From assembly GCA_018268415.1 (NCBI GenBank), contig JAFDWO010000043.1, positions 40,399 through 104,398 on the forward strand: a DNA stretch of 64,000 nucleotides. Direction: 5' to 3'. The stretch's first letter is position 1. Every line of letters begins with the position of its first letter. Below the pieces are notes generated by a model. It was not told the origin of the DNA, made no database searches, and was given only the letters and a program-made list of their open reading frames with translations. Of this stretch, positions 57,765 through 64,000 are shown piece by piece. The stretch comes from Actinomycetota bacterium (GTDB taxonomy: Bacteria > Actinomycetota > Thermoleophilia > Solirubrobacterales > 70-9). The translations under genes and the position numbers were made by a program.

Positions 57765-58328
57765 TCAAACCTCGAGGATTTCGGCTTCCTTGCCCTTGAG
57801 GAGCGCGTCGATCTCGGCGATCGCCTCGTCGGTCTGCTTCTGCAACGAGGTCTCGGCCCGACGCTCGTCGTCCTCGCCGACTTCGCCCTCGTTTTTCAGC
57901 TCGCGCAGGTCGCTCATCACGTCGCGCCGCACGTTGCGGATCGCGACCCGACCGTCCTCGGCGACACCGTTGACGACCTTCACCATCTCGCGGCGCCGCT
58001 CCTCGGTCATTTCCGGGATCGCCAGGCGGATGATGTTGCCGTCGTTGGACGGCGTGAGGCCGACGTCTGACTCCTGGATCGCCTTCTCGATCGCCCCGAT
58101 CCCGCTTTTGTCGAACGGGGTGACGGTGAGCAGGCGGGCGTCCGACGCGGCGACGTTCGCAAGCTGTTTCAAAGGCGTCTGGGCCCCGTAGTAATCGACC
58201 GAGATCCGGTCGAGCAGGTGGGGACTGGCCCGCCCGGTGCGCACGGTCGCGAGCTCGCCACGGCTCGACTCGACCGATTTGGCCATGCGCTCCTTGGCGT
58301 CTGCAAGCAGTTCGTCGGTGATTGCCAC
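57765..58328 (-). CDS. frr: Ribosome recycling factor
   Basis: 187 residues, standard length. Signatures include VRTGRASPHLLDRISVDYYG, LTVTPFDKSGIGAIEKAI and VRRDVMSDLRELKNEGE. It splits post-termination ribosomes together with EF-G. The start is GTG 58328, with a GAGGAG ribosome site, 12 nt after the pyrH stop. Confidence 0.97.
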   Translation of the reverse strand: MAITDELLADAKERMAKSVESSRGELATVRTGRASPHLLDRISVDYYGAQTPLKQLANVAASDARLLTVTPFDKSGIGAIEKAIQESDVGLTPSNDGNIIRLAIPEMTEERRREMVKVVNGVAEDGRVAIRNVRRDVMSDLRELKNEGEVGEDDERRAETSLQKQTDEAIAEIDALLKGKEAEILEV

Positions 58329-58340
58329 GGTCGCTCCTCT

Positions 58341-59072
58341 CTAGGCGGAGGGGTCGCCCGACACCAACGTGCCGACCGTCTCGCCGCTGACGATCCTATC
58401 TATGTTCAGCTCGTCGGTCATGTTGAAGACGTAGATGGGCAGGTCGTTGTCCATGCAGAGGCTGAGCGCGGTCGAGTCCATCACCTTCAGCCCCTGCTCG
58501 ATCGCCTGCCGGTGCGTGATCCGGGGGATGAACCGGGCGTCCGGGTTGGACGCCGGATCGGAATCGAAGACCCCCTCCACCCCGTTCTTCGCCATCAGGA
58601 TCGCCTCGGCGTGGATCTCCAACGCCCGCAACGCGGCCGCCGTGTCGGTGGTGAAGAACGGGTTGCCCGTCCCCGCCGCGAAGATCACGATCCGTCCCTT
58701 CTCCAGATGGCGCATGGCACGCCGCCGGATGTAGGGCTCGGCGACCTCCTTGACGTCGATCGCCGACATCACCCGGGTGTGCTGGCCCATCCGCTCCAGC
58801 GCGTCCTGCAGCGTCAGCGCGTTCAACACGGTCGCCAGCATCCCCATGTAGTCGCCCGTCGCCCGGTCCATGCCGGCGGCAGCGCCGTCGAGGCCGCGGT
58901 AGATGTTCCCGGCCCCGACGACGATCGCCACCTCCACCCCGCGCTCGCGCACGGAGGCGACCTGGGTGGCGATCCGGTCGACCTCGGCGGCATCGGTGCC
59001 GTAGTCCTGGCGGCCCATCAGGGCCTCCCCGGAGAGCTTCAGGAGAATGCGGGCGAACTTCTCCTCAGCCAT
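58341..59072 (-). CDS. pyrH: UMP kinase
   Basis: 243 residues of the amino-acid-kinase fold. [13 protein letters not shown] at the start, [23 protein letters not shown] and [19 protein letters not shown] are PyrH signatures. It phosphorylates UMP to UDP. It lies 39 nt after tsf in the conserved translation/lipid operon. Confidence 0.97.
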   Translation of the reverse strand: MAEEKFARILLKLSGEALMGRQDYGTDAAEVDRIATQVASVRERGVEVAIVVGAGNIYRGLDGAAAGMDRATGDYMGMLATVLNALTLQDALERMGQHTRVMSAIDVKEVAEPYIRRRAMRHLEKGRIVIFAAGTGNPFFTTDTAAALRALEIHAEAILMAKNGVEGVFDSDPASNPDARFIPRITHRQAIEQGLKVMDSTALSLCMDNDLPIYVFNMTDELNIDRIVSGETVGTLVSGDPSA

Positions 59073-59111
59073 CGATCTTGGCTCCGCTCACCGGCCGCTC
59101 CGCCCGTTGCC

Positions 59112-59717
59112 TCAGGCGCCGACCCGGAAGTAGGTGAACCGCGCGATGCGGATGTTCTCGCCCGTTTTCGCCGCCAGCTCCTGGCGCAGCTCCTCGATCG
59201 TCTTCGAGTCGTGCTTCTCGGCGTTGACGTGCTGCTGGTCGAGCAGCGCGACCTCCGAGGCCCACTTGCTCAGTTGGCCCTCGACGATCTTCTCGACGAT
59301 GTTGTCCGGTTTGCCTTCTTCGCGCGCCTTCTCTTCGAAGACCCGCTTTTCGGCCTCGCGGGCGTCGGCGTCGATTTCCTCGGTGGACACGTACTCCGGC
59401 GCGGTCGCGGCGACGTGCAGGGCCACCTGGTAGGCGAAGACCTGGAAGTCCTCGTTACGGGCGACGAAATCGGTCTCGCACTGTACCTCGACCATCGCGC
59501 CGACTTTGTTGTTGGCGTGGATGTAGGAGGCGACGACACCCTCTTCGGTGCCCTTCCCTTCGCGCTTGGCGGCGGAGGCCTGGCCCTTCACGCGCAGCAG
59601 CTCGATCGCCCGCTCGACGTCCCCGTCGGCCTCGACCAGCGCAGCCTTGCTGTCCATCATCGCGGCCCCGGTGCGGTCCCGGAGCGCTTTCACGTCCGCG
59701 GCAGTGATGCCTGCCAT
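59112..59717 (-). CDS. tsf: Translation elongation factor Ts
   Basis: 201 residues from ATG 59717, overlapping the rpsB stop (TGATG); GTG 59720 is an alternative. The N-terminal UBA-like domain VKALRDRTGAAMMDSKAALV and the TDFVARNEDF core are present. The length matches the short one-core EF-Ts of Thermus rather than the longer E. coli form. It recharges EF-Tu with GTP. Confidence 0.96.
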   Translation of the reverse strand: MAGITAADVKALRDRTGAAMMDSKAALVEADGDVERAIELLRVKGQASAAKREGKGTEEGVVASYIHANNKVGAMVEVQCETDFVARNEDFQVFAYQVALHVAATAPEYVSTEEIDADAREAEKRVFEEKAREEGKPDNIVEKIVEGQLSKWASEVALLDQQHVNAEKHDSKTIEELRQELAAKTGENIRIARFTYFRVGA

Positions 59718-60844
59718 CACGAATCCCCTTTCTGGGTGTCGGTCTCGGTGGTCGTCGCGGTGCTCTCTGCCGCGGGAGCGCCGCCCTCGGCGGCCGGAGC
59801 CGCGTCAGCTTTCGGTGCCTCGGGTGCCGGCGCGGGCGCGTCAGCCTTGGGAGCCGCCGGCGCCGGCGGCGGGGCGGGCGCTTTCGGTGCCTCGGGCGCA
59901 GCCTGGGCCGGCGCGGCCTGCTGCTGCTCTGCTTTCGGAGCCTCCGGCGAGGGCGCCGCCTTCGCTGCCGCCTCGGCGGCAGCTTTCTGCTTCTCGGCCT
60001 CGGCTTTGGCGGCGGCCTGCTTGGCCACTTCTTCCTCGGCTTCTTTGGCCTGCTGCGCCTGGATGCGAGCCTTCTCTTCCTCCTCGCGTTTGCGCCGCTC
60101 TTCCTCCTCGCGTTTGCGCCGCTCCATCTCCTCGGCGATCCGTTTTTCCTCCTGCACGCGCCAGGCCGAGGAGCCCTCCTCGACCGCGCTGCCGATCGTG
60201 CCGATGATCAGCTGGCAGGAGCGGATCGCGTCGTCGTTCCCCGGGATCACGTAATCGACCGGGGTCGGATCGCAGTTGGTGTCGACCAGGCCGATGATCG
60301 GGATCCGCAGGCGGGCCGCCTCGTGGACGGCGATCTCCTCGGTTTTCAGGTCGGTGACGAAGACCGCGTCGGGCAGCCGGTCCATGTCGCGGACGCCGCC
60401 GAGGTTGAACTCGAGCTTCGCGAGTTCGGCCTCCATCCCCATCCGCTCCTTGGTCGGCAGGAGCTCGAGTTTGCCCTCCTCTTTCCAGCCGTTGAGCTCG
60501 TGGAGGCGGGCGATCCGGCCCGACATCGTCTGGAAGTTGGTCAGCAGGCCACCCAGCCAGCGCTTGTTGACGTAGGGCATTTTGCAGCGTTCGGCCCATT
60601 CCTGGACCACGTCGCGCGCCTGCTTCTTGGTGCCGACGAAGAGGATCGTGCCGCCGCCGGAGGCGAGCTCACCGGCGAAGCGGCGGGCGTTCTCCAGGAG
60701 GGCCTCCGTCTGCAGGAGGTCGATGATGTGGATCCCGTCGAGTTCGCCGAAGATGAAACGGCGCATGTTCGGGTTCCAGCGGCGCGTCTGGTGGCCGAAG
60801 TGGACTCCGGCCTCGAGCAGTTCTTTCAGGCCTGCCTCAGGCAT
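59717..60844 (-). CDS. rpsB: Ribosomal protein S2 with a long C-terminal extension
   Basis: 375 residues from ATG 60844. The S2 domain (GVHFGHQTRRWNPNM, GTKKQA, RWLGGLLTNF) occupies about 1-230. A Glu/Arg/Lys coiled-coil-like tract (EEMERRKREEEERRKREEEE) and then about 100 residues of Ala/Pro/Lys repeats follow, about 140 residues beyond typical S2. Such tails occur in some actinobacteria; the function is unknown. AAGGAG lies 8-9 nt before the ATG. The leader is structured. Confidence 0.95.
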   Translation of the reverse strand: MPEAGLKELLEAGVHFGHQTRRWNPNMRRFIFGELDGIHIIDLLQTEALLENARRFAGELASGGGTILFVGTKKQARDVVQEWAERCKMPYVNKRWLGGLLTNFQTMSGRIARLHELNGWKEEGKLELLPTKERMGMEAELAKLEFNLGGVRDMDRLPDAVFVTDLKTEEIAVHEAARLRIPIIGLVDTNCDPTPVDYVIPGNDDAIRSCQLIIGTIGSAVEEGSSAWRVQEEKRIAEEMERRKREEEERRKREEEEKARIQAQQAKEAEEEVAKQAAAKAEAEKQKAAAEAAAKAAPSPEAPKAEQQQAAPAQAAPEAPKAPAPPPAPAAPKADAPAPAPEAPKADAAPAAEGGAPAAESTATTTETDTQKGDS

Positions 60845-60974
60845 GTGTTTTTCTCCTTGATTCGGTTGCGATGCGCCCGCCCCGCTCGCCGGGACCCAGG
60901 TTTTGGCTCCTGGGCAGGATCCGGTCCGCTTTCGGACGGGGGTAGAGGTGACTGGATTGCTGGTGGCGATTGTA
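60845..60974 (-). promoter_or_regulatory. rpsB promoter and structured leader
   Basis: TACAAT (-10; plus-strand 60969-60974) lies about 120 nt before the ribosome site. The predicted leader holds two perfect small hairpins: GTCCG-AAAG-CGGAC (60937-60924) and CCCAGG-N8-CCTGGG (60914-60895). Autoregulation by S2 is possible but not shown by sequence. Confidence 0.5.
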
Positions 60975-60995
60975 GAGAGGCCGCGGGGGCGACGA

Positions 60996-61718
60996 CTACT
61001 CCCCGCGCGCGGACGCCAGCGCCGCCGCCAGGTCGGCCGGGAGCGGCGAGGTGAACTCGAGCGGCGCCCCGGTGCGCGGATGGCGGAAGGCGAGCCGGTG
61101 GGCGTGCAGGAATTGGCGCCCCAGGCCGTAGGGATCCTTGCCACCGTAGGTGGAATCGCCGACCAGCGGGTGGCCGATCGCGGCGAAGTGGGCGCGAATC
61201 TGGTGGGTGCGGCCGGTCTCGAGGCGGGCTTCGACATAGCTCTCGCGCGGCAGCAGCTCGAGCACCTCGAAATGGGTCCGGGCCGCGCGCGAGGCGGCGC
61301 CCGCCACGGCCATCCGGGTGCGGCGCCGGGTCGCGCGCCCGATCGGCGCGTCGATCGTCCCCGTCCGCGATGCCAGGCGCCCGCCCGCGAGCGCCAGATA
61401 GCGGCGCTCCACCGCGCGCTCCCGCACCGCCTCCTGGAGGGCCGCCAGCGCCTCGGGACCGCGCGCGACGACCATCAGCCCGCTGGTGTCCTTGTCGAGG
61501 CGGTGGACGATCCCCGGGCGCTCCGGATCCCCGCCGCCGAGCAGGTCGCCCAGCTCCGACACCAGGGTCGGGCCGGTGTGGGAGGGCGCCGGGTGGACGA
61601 CCAGCCCGGCGGGCTTGTCGACCACGGCGAGGTCGTCGTCGAGGTGGACGATGCGCAGCCCTGGATCCTCCGGCGCGCCGGCGTCGCCCCCGGCCCCGGC
61701 CGGCTCCTCAGGAGTCAC
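60996..61718 (-). CDS. rluD: rRNA pseudouridine synthase, RluD-like
   Basis: 240 residues. The catalytic motif HRLDKDTSGLMV carries the Asp nucleophile, with VVDKPAGLVVHPA upstream and ETGRTHQIRAHFA near the end. There is no clear S4 domain at the N terminus, which is only a short acidic tail, so it is shorter than E. coli RluD. The start is GTG 61718, overlapping lspA by 11 nt. The lspA-rluD pair is conserved widely. Confidence 0.93.
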   Translation of the reverse strand: MTPEEPAGAGGDAGAPEDPGLRIVHLDDDLAVVDKPAGLVVHPAPSHTGPTLVSELGDLLGGGDPERPGIVHRLDKDTSGLMVVARGPEALAALQEAVRERAVERRYLALAGGRLASRTGTIDAPIGRATRRRTRMAVAGAASRAARTHFEVLELLPRESYVEARLETGRTHQIRAHFAAIGHPLVGDSTYGGKDPYGLGRQFLHAHRLAFRHPRTGAPLEFTSPLPADLAAALASARGE

Positions 61719-62181
61719 GCTCGGTTCGCTCCGCTTCGCGCACGTAGATGACCAGCAGGATCACCACCCCGCAGGTGATCCCACAATCGGCGAGGTTGAA
61801 CGGCGGCCAATGCGGCAGTTCGATGAAGTCGGTGACGTGGCCATGACGGAGGCGGTCGATCAGGTTGCCGATCGCGCCGCCCGCCAGGAGGCCGGTCGCC
61901 ACCCACATTCCCGGCCGCGCCGGATCGCGGGAGAACAGCCAGAGGACGACGCCGAGCGCGATCAGCGTGACCGCGATCAGCCCGACCCCGCTCCCCGAGG
62001 CGAGCCCGAAGGCGACCCCTTCGTTGTGGGCCAGGGTCAGCTTCAGCGGCCCCAGCACGTCGACCTGTTCGCCGAGCACGATGTGGTGTTCGACGATCGA
62101 CTTCACCACCTGGTCGACGACCAGGACGAAGACGGCGAGGGCTCCCGCGAGCCACCAGGCCCGGACGCGACGGTCGCTCAC
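61708..62181 (-). CDS. lspA: Lipoprotein signal peptidase (signal peptidase II)
   Basis: 157 residues from GTG 62181, which overlaps the yggT stop (GTGA). Four TM helices are present. Catalytic Asps lie in GGAIGNLIDRLRHGHVTDFI and FNLADCGITCG, the two conserved blocks of the A8 family. It removes signal peptides from prolipoproteins. Confidence 0.95.
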   Translation of the reverse strand: MSDRRVRAWWLAGALAVFVLVVDQVVKSIVEHHIVLGEQVDVLGPLKLTLAHNEGVAFGLASGSGVGLIAVTLIALGVVLWLFSRDPARPGMWVATGLLAGGAIGNLIDRLRHGHVTDFIELPHWPPFNLADCGITCGVVILLVIYVREAERTERDS

Positions 62182-62492
62182 CGGAGGATGCTGAGGACGA
62201 TCCCCTCGGCGATGCCGAGCACGATCAGCGCGAAGATCGGGCTGAGGTCGAAGGCGAAGCCACCGCCCCCGACCGGCCGCATGAAGCTGCGGAAGATGTT
62301 CAGGTAGGGGTCGGTCGATTCGGTGATGAAGTCGAGGACGGCGCGCAGCCAGGGCGAGTAGGGCATGCGGGGCACGAACGAGATCAGGATGTTCAGCAGG
62401 ATCAGGATCGTGTAGACGACGAAGAGGGCGCTCACGTAGGTGGCGATGTCGCTCTTGGAGAGGGCGAGCGGGAGAACGGCCAGGACGCTCAT
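62178..62492 (-). CDS. yggT: YggT-family membrane protein
   Basis: 104 residues. Two to three TM helices with RMPYSPWLRAVLDFITESTD and YLNIFRSFMRP, the YggT signature. The family is linked to osmotic shock tolerance and, in some bacteria, cell division. It overlaps proC (ATGA) and lspA (GTGA) by 4 nt each, so the proC-yggT-lspA-rluD chain is tightly coupled. Confidence 0.9.
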   Translation of the reverse strand: MSVLAVLPLALSKSDIATYVSALFVVYTILILLNILISFVPRMPYSPWLRAVLDFITESTDPYLNIFRSFMRPVGGGGFAFDLSPIFALIVLGIAEGIVLSILR

Positions 62493-63226
62493 TCGCGCAT
62501 CCTCCGCAGCGAACCGTCGACCGCGGCGACGAAGGCGGCGCGCGCGTCGAGGCGATCGAGCTCCTGGAGGCCGGCCTCGGTGCTGCCGCCGGGTGAAGCA
62601 ACCGCGCGACGGACGTCGGCGGGATGACGACGACGGAGCAGCTCGGCGGTCCCCGCGGTCGTCTCCACGATCAGCTCGCGGGACAGCTCCGGATCGAGGC
62701 CGTCGTCGGCACCGGCGTCACCGATCGCTTCCACCGCCAACGCCACGTAGGCGGGCGCGCAGCCCATCACCGCGGTGGCGGCGTCGAAGTCCTTCTCCTC
62801 GATCTCGACCACGTGGGCGATCGCCGCGAGCGTGGCGCGGACCTCCGGCGACGCCTCGCCGGCGACGCAGATCACGCCCCGGCGGACCTCGACGCCGACG
62901 TTCGGCATCGTCCGCAGGATCCTCGCGTCGGGAAGGGCGGCGCGGAGGCGCTCCAGGGGCGTCGCGGCGAGGACCGAGACGACCTCCTTCGCCGCCCCGA
63001 TCGAGGGAGCGACGCCGTCCAGCGCGGCGGGCTTCACGGCGAGGACGACGACGTCGGCGCGCGCCGCCACCTCCTGGTTCGGCACCGCCTCCCCGCCCAG
63101 CTCCTCGGCGAGCGCCGCCGCCCGCCCCGAGCCGGAGTCGGAGAAGAGCATCCCGTCGACCGCGCCCGCGAGCCCGCGGGCGATCGCCGCCGCCATGTTC
63201 CCGGATCCAACGAAGCCGATGATCAC
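62489..63226 (-). CDS. proC: Pyrroline-5-carboxylate reductase
   Basis: 245 residues. NAD(P) loop IIGFVGSGNMAAAIARGL at the very start, then AVKPAALDGV and TMPNVGVEVRRGV. The C-terminal dimer domain carries VMGCAPAYVALAVEAIGDAG and SPGGSTEAGL. It makes proline. The start is GTG 63226, with a TAATCT -10 element 7 nt upstream. Confidence 0.95.
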   Translation of the reverse strand: MIIGFVGSGNMAAAIARGLAGAVDGMLFSDSGSGRAAALAEELGGEAVPNQEVAARADVVVLAVKPAALDGVAPSIGAAKEVVSVLAATPLERLRAALPDARILRTMPNVGVEVRRGVICVAGEASPEVRATLAAIAHVVEIEEKDFDAATAVMGCAPAYVALAVEAIGDAGADDGLDPELSRELIVETTAGTAELLRRRHPADVRRAVASPGGSTEAGLQELDRLDARAAFVAAVDGSLRRMRE

Positions 63227-63233
63227 CTCTCGG

Positions 63234-63239
63234 AGATTA
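63234..63239 (-). promoter_or_regulatory. -10 element of proC
   Basis: TAATCT on the minus strand, 7 nt before the GTG start. Confidence 0.6.
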
Positions 63240-63348
63240 GGCGATAGTCATCGGGCGACAGGAGCCAGATGATCGGTTTCGGAAGTGCGAACGCGCCCGA
63301 GTAGGGTCCCACGGATCCGTGACGGAACCGCCACGGATCTCCGACCTC

Positions 63349-63449
63349 GCCACGAAGACGCAGGGAACGTCACCCTTCCTCCCGGCCGCTCCATTGCTCA
63401 AGGATCTCCGCGTTGACTTATGGGTGCTGAGCACCCATAAGTCAACGCG
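63349..63449. repeat. R3 module with a 20-bp inverted repeat
   Basis: Left end 63349-63368. Arms CGCGTTGACTTATGGGTGCT (63409-63428) and its exact complement (63430-63449) are separated by one base. The flank GGATCTCCG also precedes the hairpins near 46720 and 63681 and, inverted, near 31485. Confidence 0.8.
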
Positions 63450-63533
63450 CGTCCCATGACGCCCCCGATCCCGGCGTCCGGGGCCGGAGGGTGCCACGAA
63501 TCCGTCACGGGACCGTCACCGAAGAGCGACCCC

Positions 63534-63655
63534 GTCACGGAGACGTAGGGAACCCCACGCCTCCTCCCGTGTCGTCCAACCGTCACGGACGCGCTACGTG
63601 GGTTTTCCACCGTATGGGGGGCCAAATACACGCAGCGCGTTCTCGGCCGTCCTTT
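63534..63655. repeat. R3 module, left-half copy with a worn hairpin
   Basis: Left end GTCACGGAGACGTAGGGAAC (63534-63553). The arms ACGCGCTACGTG and the inverted CACGCAGCGCGT near 63650 pair with one mismatch; the apical part is imperfect. Confidence 0.65.
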
Positions 63656-63680
63656 CCGGTCCGTCCCACCGGTCAGGGAT

Positions 63681-63727
63681 CTCCGTGGTTCGAAATGGTC
63701 GCCATACGCCCATTTCGAACCACGGAG
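63681..63727. repeat. Perfect 18-bp hairpin in island 4
   Basis: CTCCGTGGTTCGAAATGG (63681-63698) and its complement (63710-63727) around an 11-nt loop, preceded by the GGGAT flank typical of R3. Confidence 0.8.
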
Positions 63728-63849
63728 GCGTCGGGGAGGCCGACGCCTCCTCCCGGGTCCCTCCGCCGCCCGGGGATCTGCGGTGTTCGAAGCCCGGCAT
63801 ATGGACGAGACGAGGAGCACGGGAGATTCCTGACCGTCCGGATCCTCGC

Positions 63850-63894
63850 CTCTCCCGCGCGGACCCGTCACGGAAGTCCGACCTCCCCCCGTCC
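63850..63894. repeat. Repeat module R4, copy 4
   Basis: 45-bp block with one substitution relative to 2695-2739. Confidence 0.85.
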
Positions 63895-63938
63895 CTGCCT
63901 CTCCTCATCCCTGTCCCGTCTTTTTCACGACCCCCTCC

Positions 63939-63998
63939 CGTCCCGGGCGCCTCATGGCGCTCACAGCCTGCCAGGAGCGCCATGAGGCGCCCGGGACG
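63939..63998. repeat. Repeat module R6, copy 3: perfect 24-bp GC hairpin
   Basis: Arms 63939-63962 and 63975-63998 with loop ACAGCCTGCCAG; identical to copies 1 and 2 and close to the window edge. Confidence 0.9.
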
Positions 63999-64000
63999 CA

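Larger units (their letters stand above)
63240..64000. repeat. Repeat island 4 (R3, hairpins, R4, R5, R6), continuing past the window
   Basis: Gene-free. Two R3 left-half copies (63349-63449 and 63534-63655), an 18-bp hairpin (63681-63727), R4 (63850-63894), R5 (63895-63938) and R6 (63939-63998) follow in the same order as islands 1 and 3. The R1 and R2 modules are absent. The neighbour on the right is not visible. Confidence 0.8.

Noticed and set aside
1..64000. tRNA, rRNA or tmRNA genes
   Set aside because: No cloverleaf, GTTC-loop/CCA pattern or rRNA segment was recognised anywhere. A tRNAscan run would be needed to exclude a missed one.
1..64000. Prophage, plasmid or integrated element
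   Set aside because: No integrase, transposase, terminase, replication initiator or conjugation gene was seen, and gene content is core metabolism throughout.

Overview
This 64 kb window is GC-rich chromosomal DNA from an actinobacterium. The likely group is Thermoleophilia (Solirubrobacterales-like); that placement is an inference. It rests on the MurT/GatD amidation pair, a GarA-like FHA gene beside a MerR gene and pgsA, a short RsiG-type anti-sigma protein, a VKOR-DsbA oxidative folding cluster, and the order dapA-rnj-ftsK-cinA-thpR-recA-miaB-miaA-dapF. No plasmid, phage or transposase gene was recognised.

Layout. 1-3.3 kb: dapA tail, RNase J, then a gene-free repeat island. 3.3-15.9 kb: a two-component system (minus strand), then ftsK, cinA, thpR, recA, a membrane cytochrome c, miaB, miaA, a dapF homologue and an LL-DAP aminotransferase. 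15.9-31.2 kb: metabolic and repair genes (metallo-hydrolases, NAD-epimerase, hflX, dut), a MarR/MFS divergon, the gatD-methyltransferase-murT-lipid kinase operon, and an envelope redox run (cyclophilin, Bcp, hydrolase, VKOR, two DsbA). 31.2-31.7 kb: a second repeat island ending in a 28-bp dif-like site. 31.7-46.2 kb: lipid genes (SDR, thiolase, WS/DGAT), ccdA, a TMEM175 channel, dinB with a LexA box, an RlpA-like gene behind a c-di-AMP riboswitch, a secreted metallopeptidase, nadE and a thioesterase. 46.2-47.5 kb: a third island. 47.5-63.2 kb: an almost unbroken minus-strand block with AGPS-like oxidase, merR, FHA, rsiG, pgsA, ispG, rseP, dxr, cdsA, uppS, frr, pyrH, tsf, rpsB, rluD, lspA, yggT and proC. 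63.2-64 kb: a fourth island that runs off the end.

Three layers stand out beyond the genes. (1) Four gene-free islands share an ordered set of modules, including an identical 23-24-bp GC hairpin found three times and 182-bp units with a perfect internal palindrome in which both arms changed together. (2) A candidate dif site at 31.69 kb sits where gene orientation flips: 21 of 31 genes to the left and about 29 of 36 to the right point towards it. The window may therefore span the replication terminus. (3) At least 23 genes carry a TAnnnT -10 hexamer 6-8 nt before the start codon, the layout of leaderless mRNAs. This also fixed many start codons here.

The most striking protein oddity is a DapF homologue in which both catalytic cysteines are serine, beside the DapL-type aminotransferase that makes its LL-DAP substrate. 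MiaA lacks its tRNA-binding insertion domain. The single-motif RsiG-like protein carries His in place of the motif Gln.
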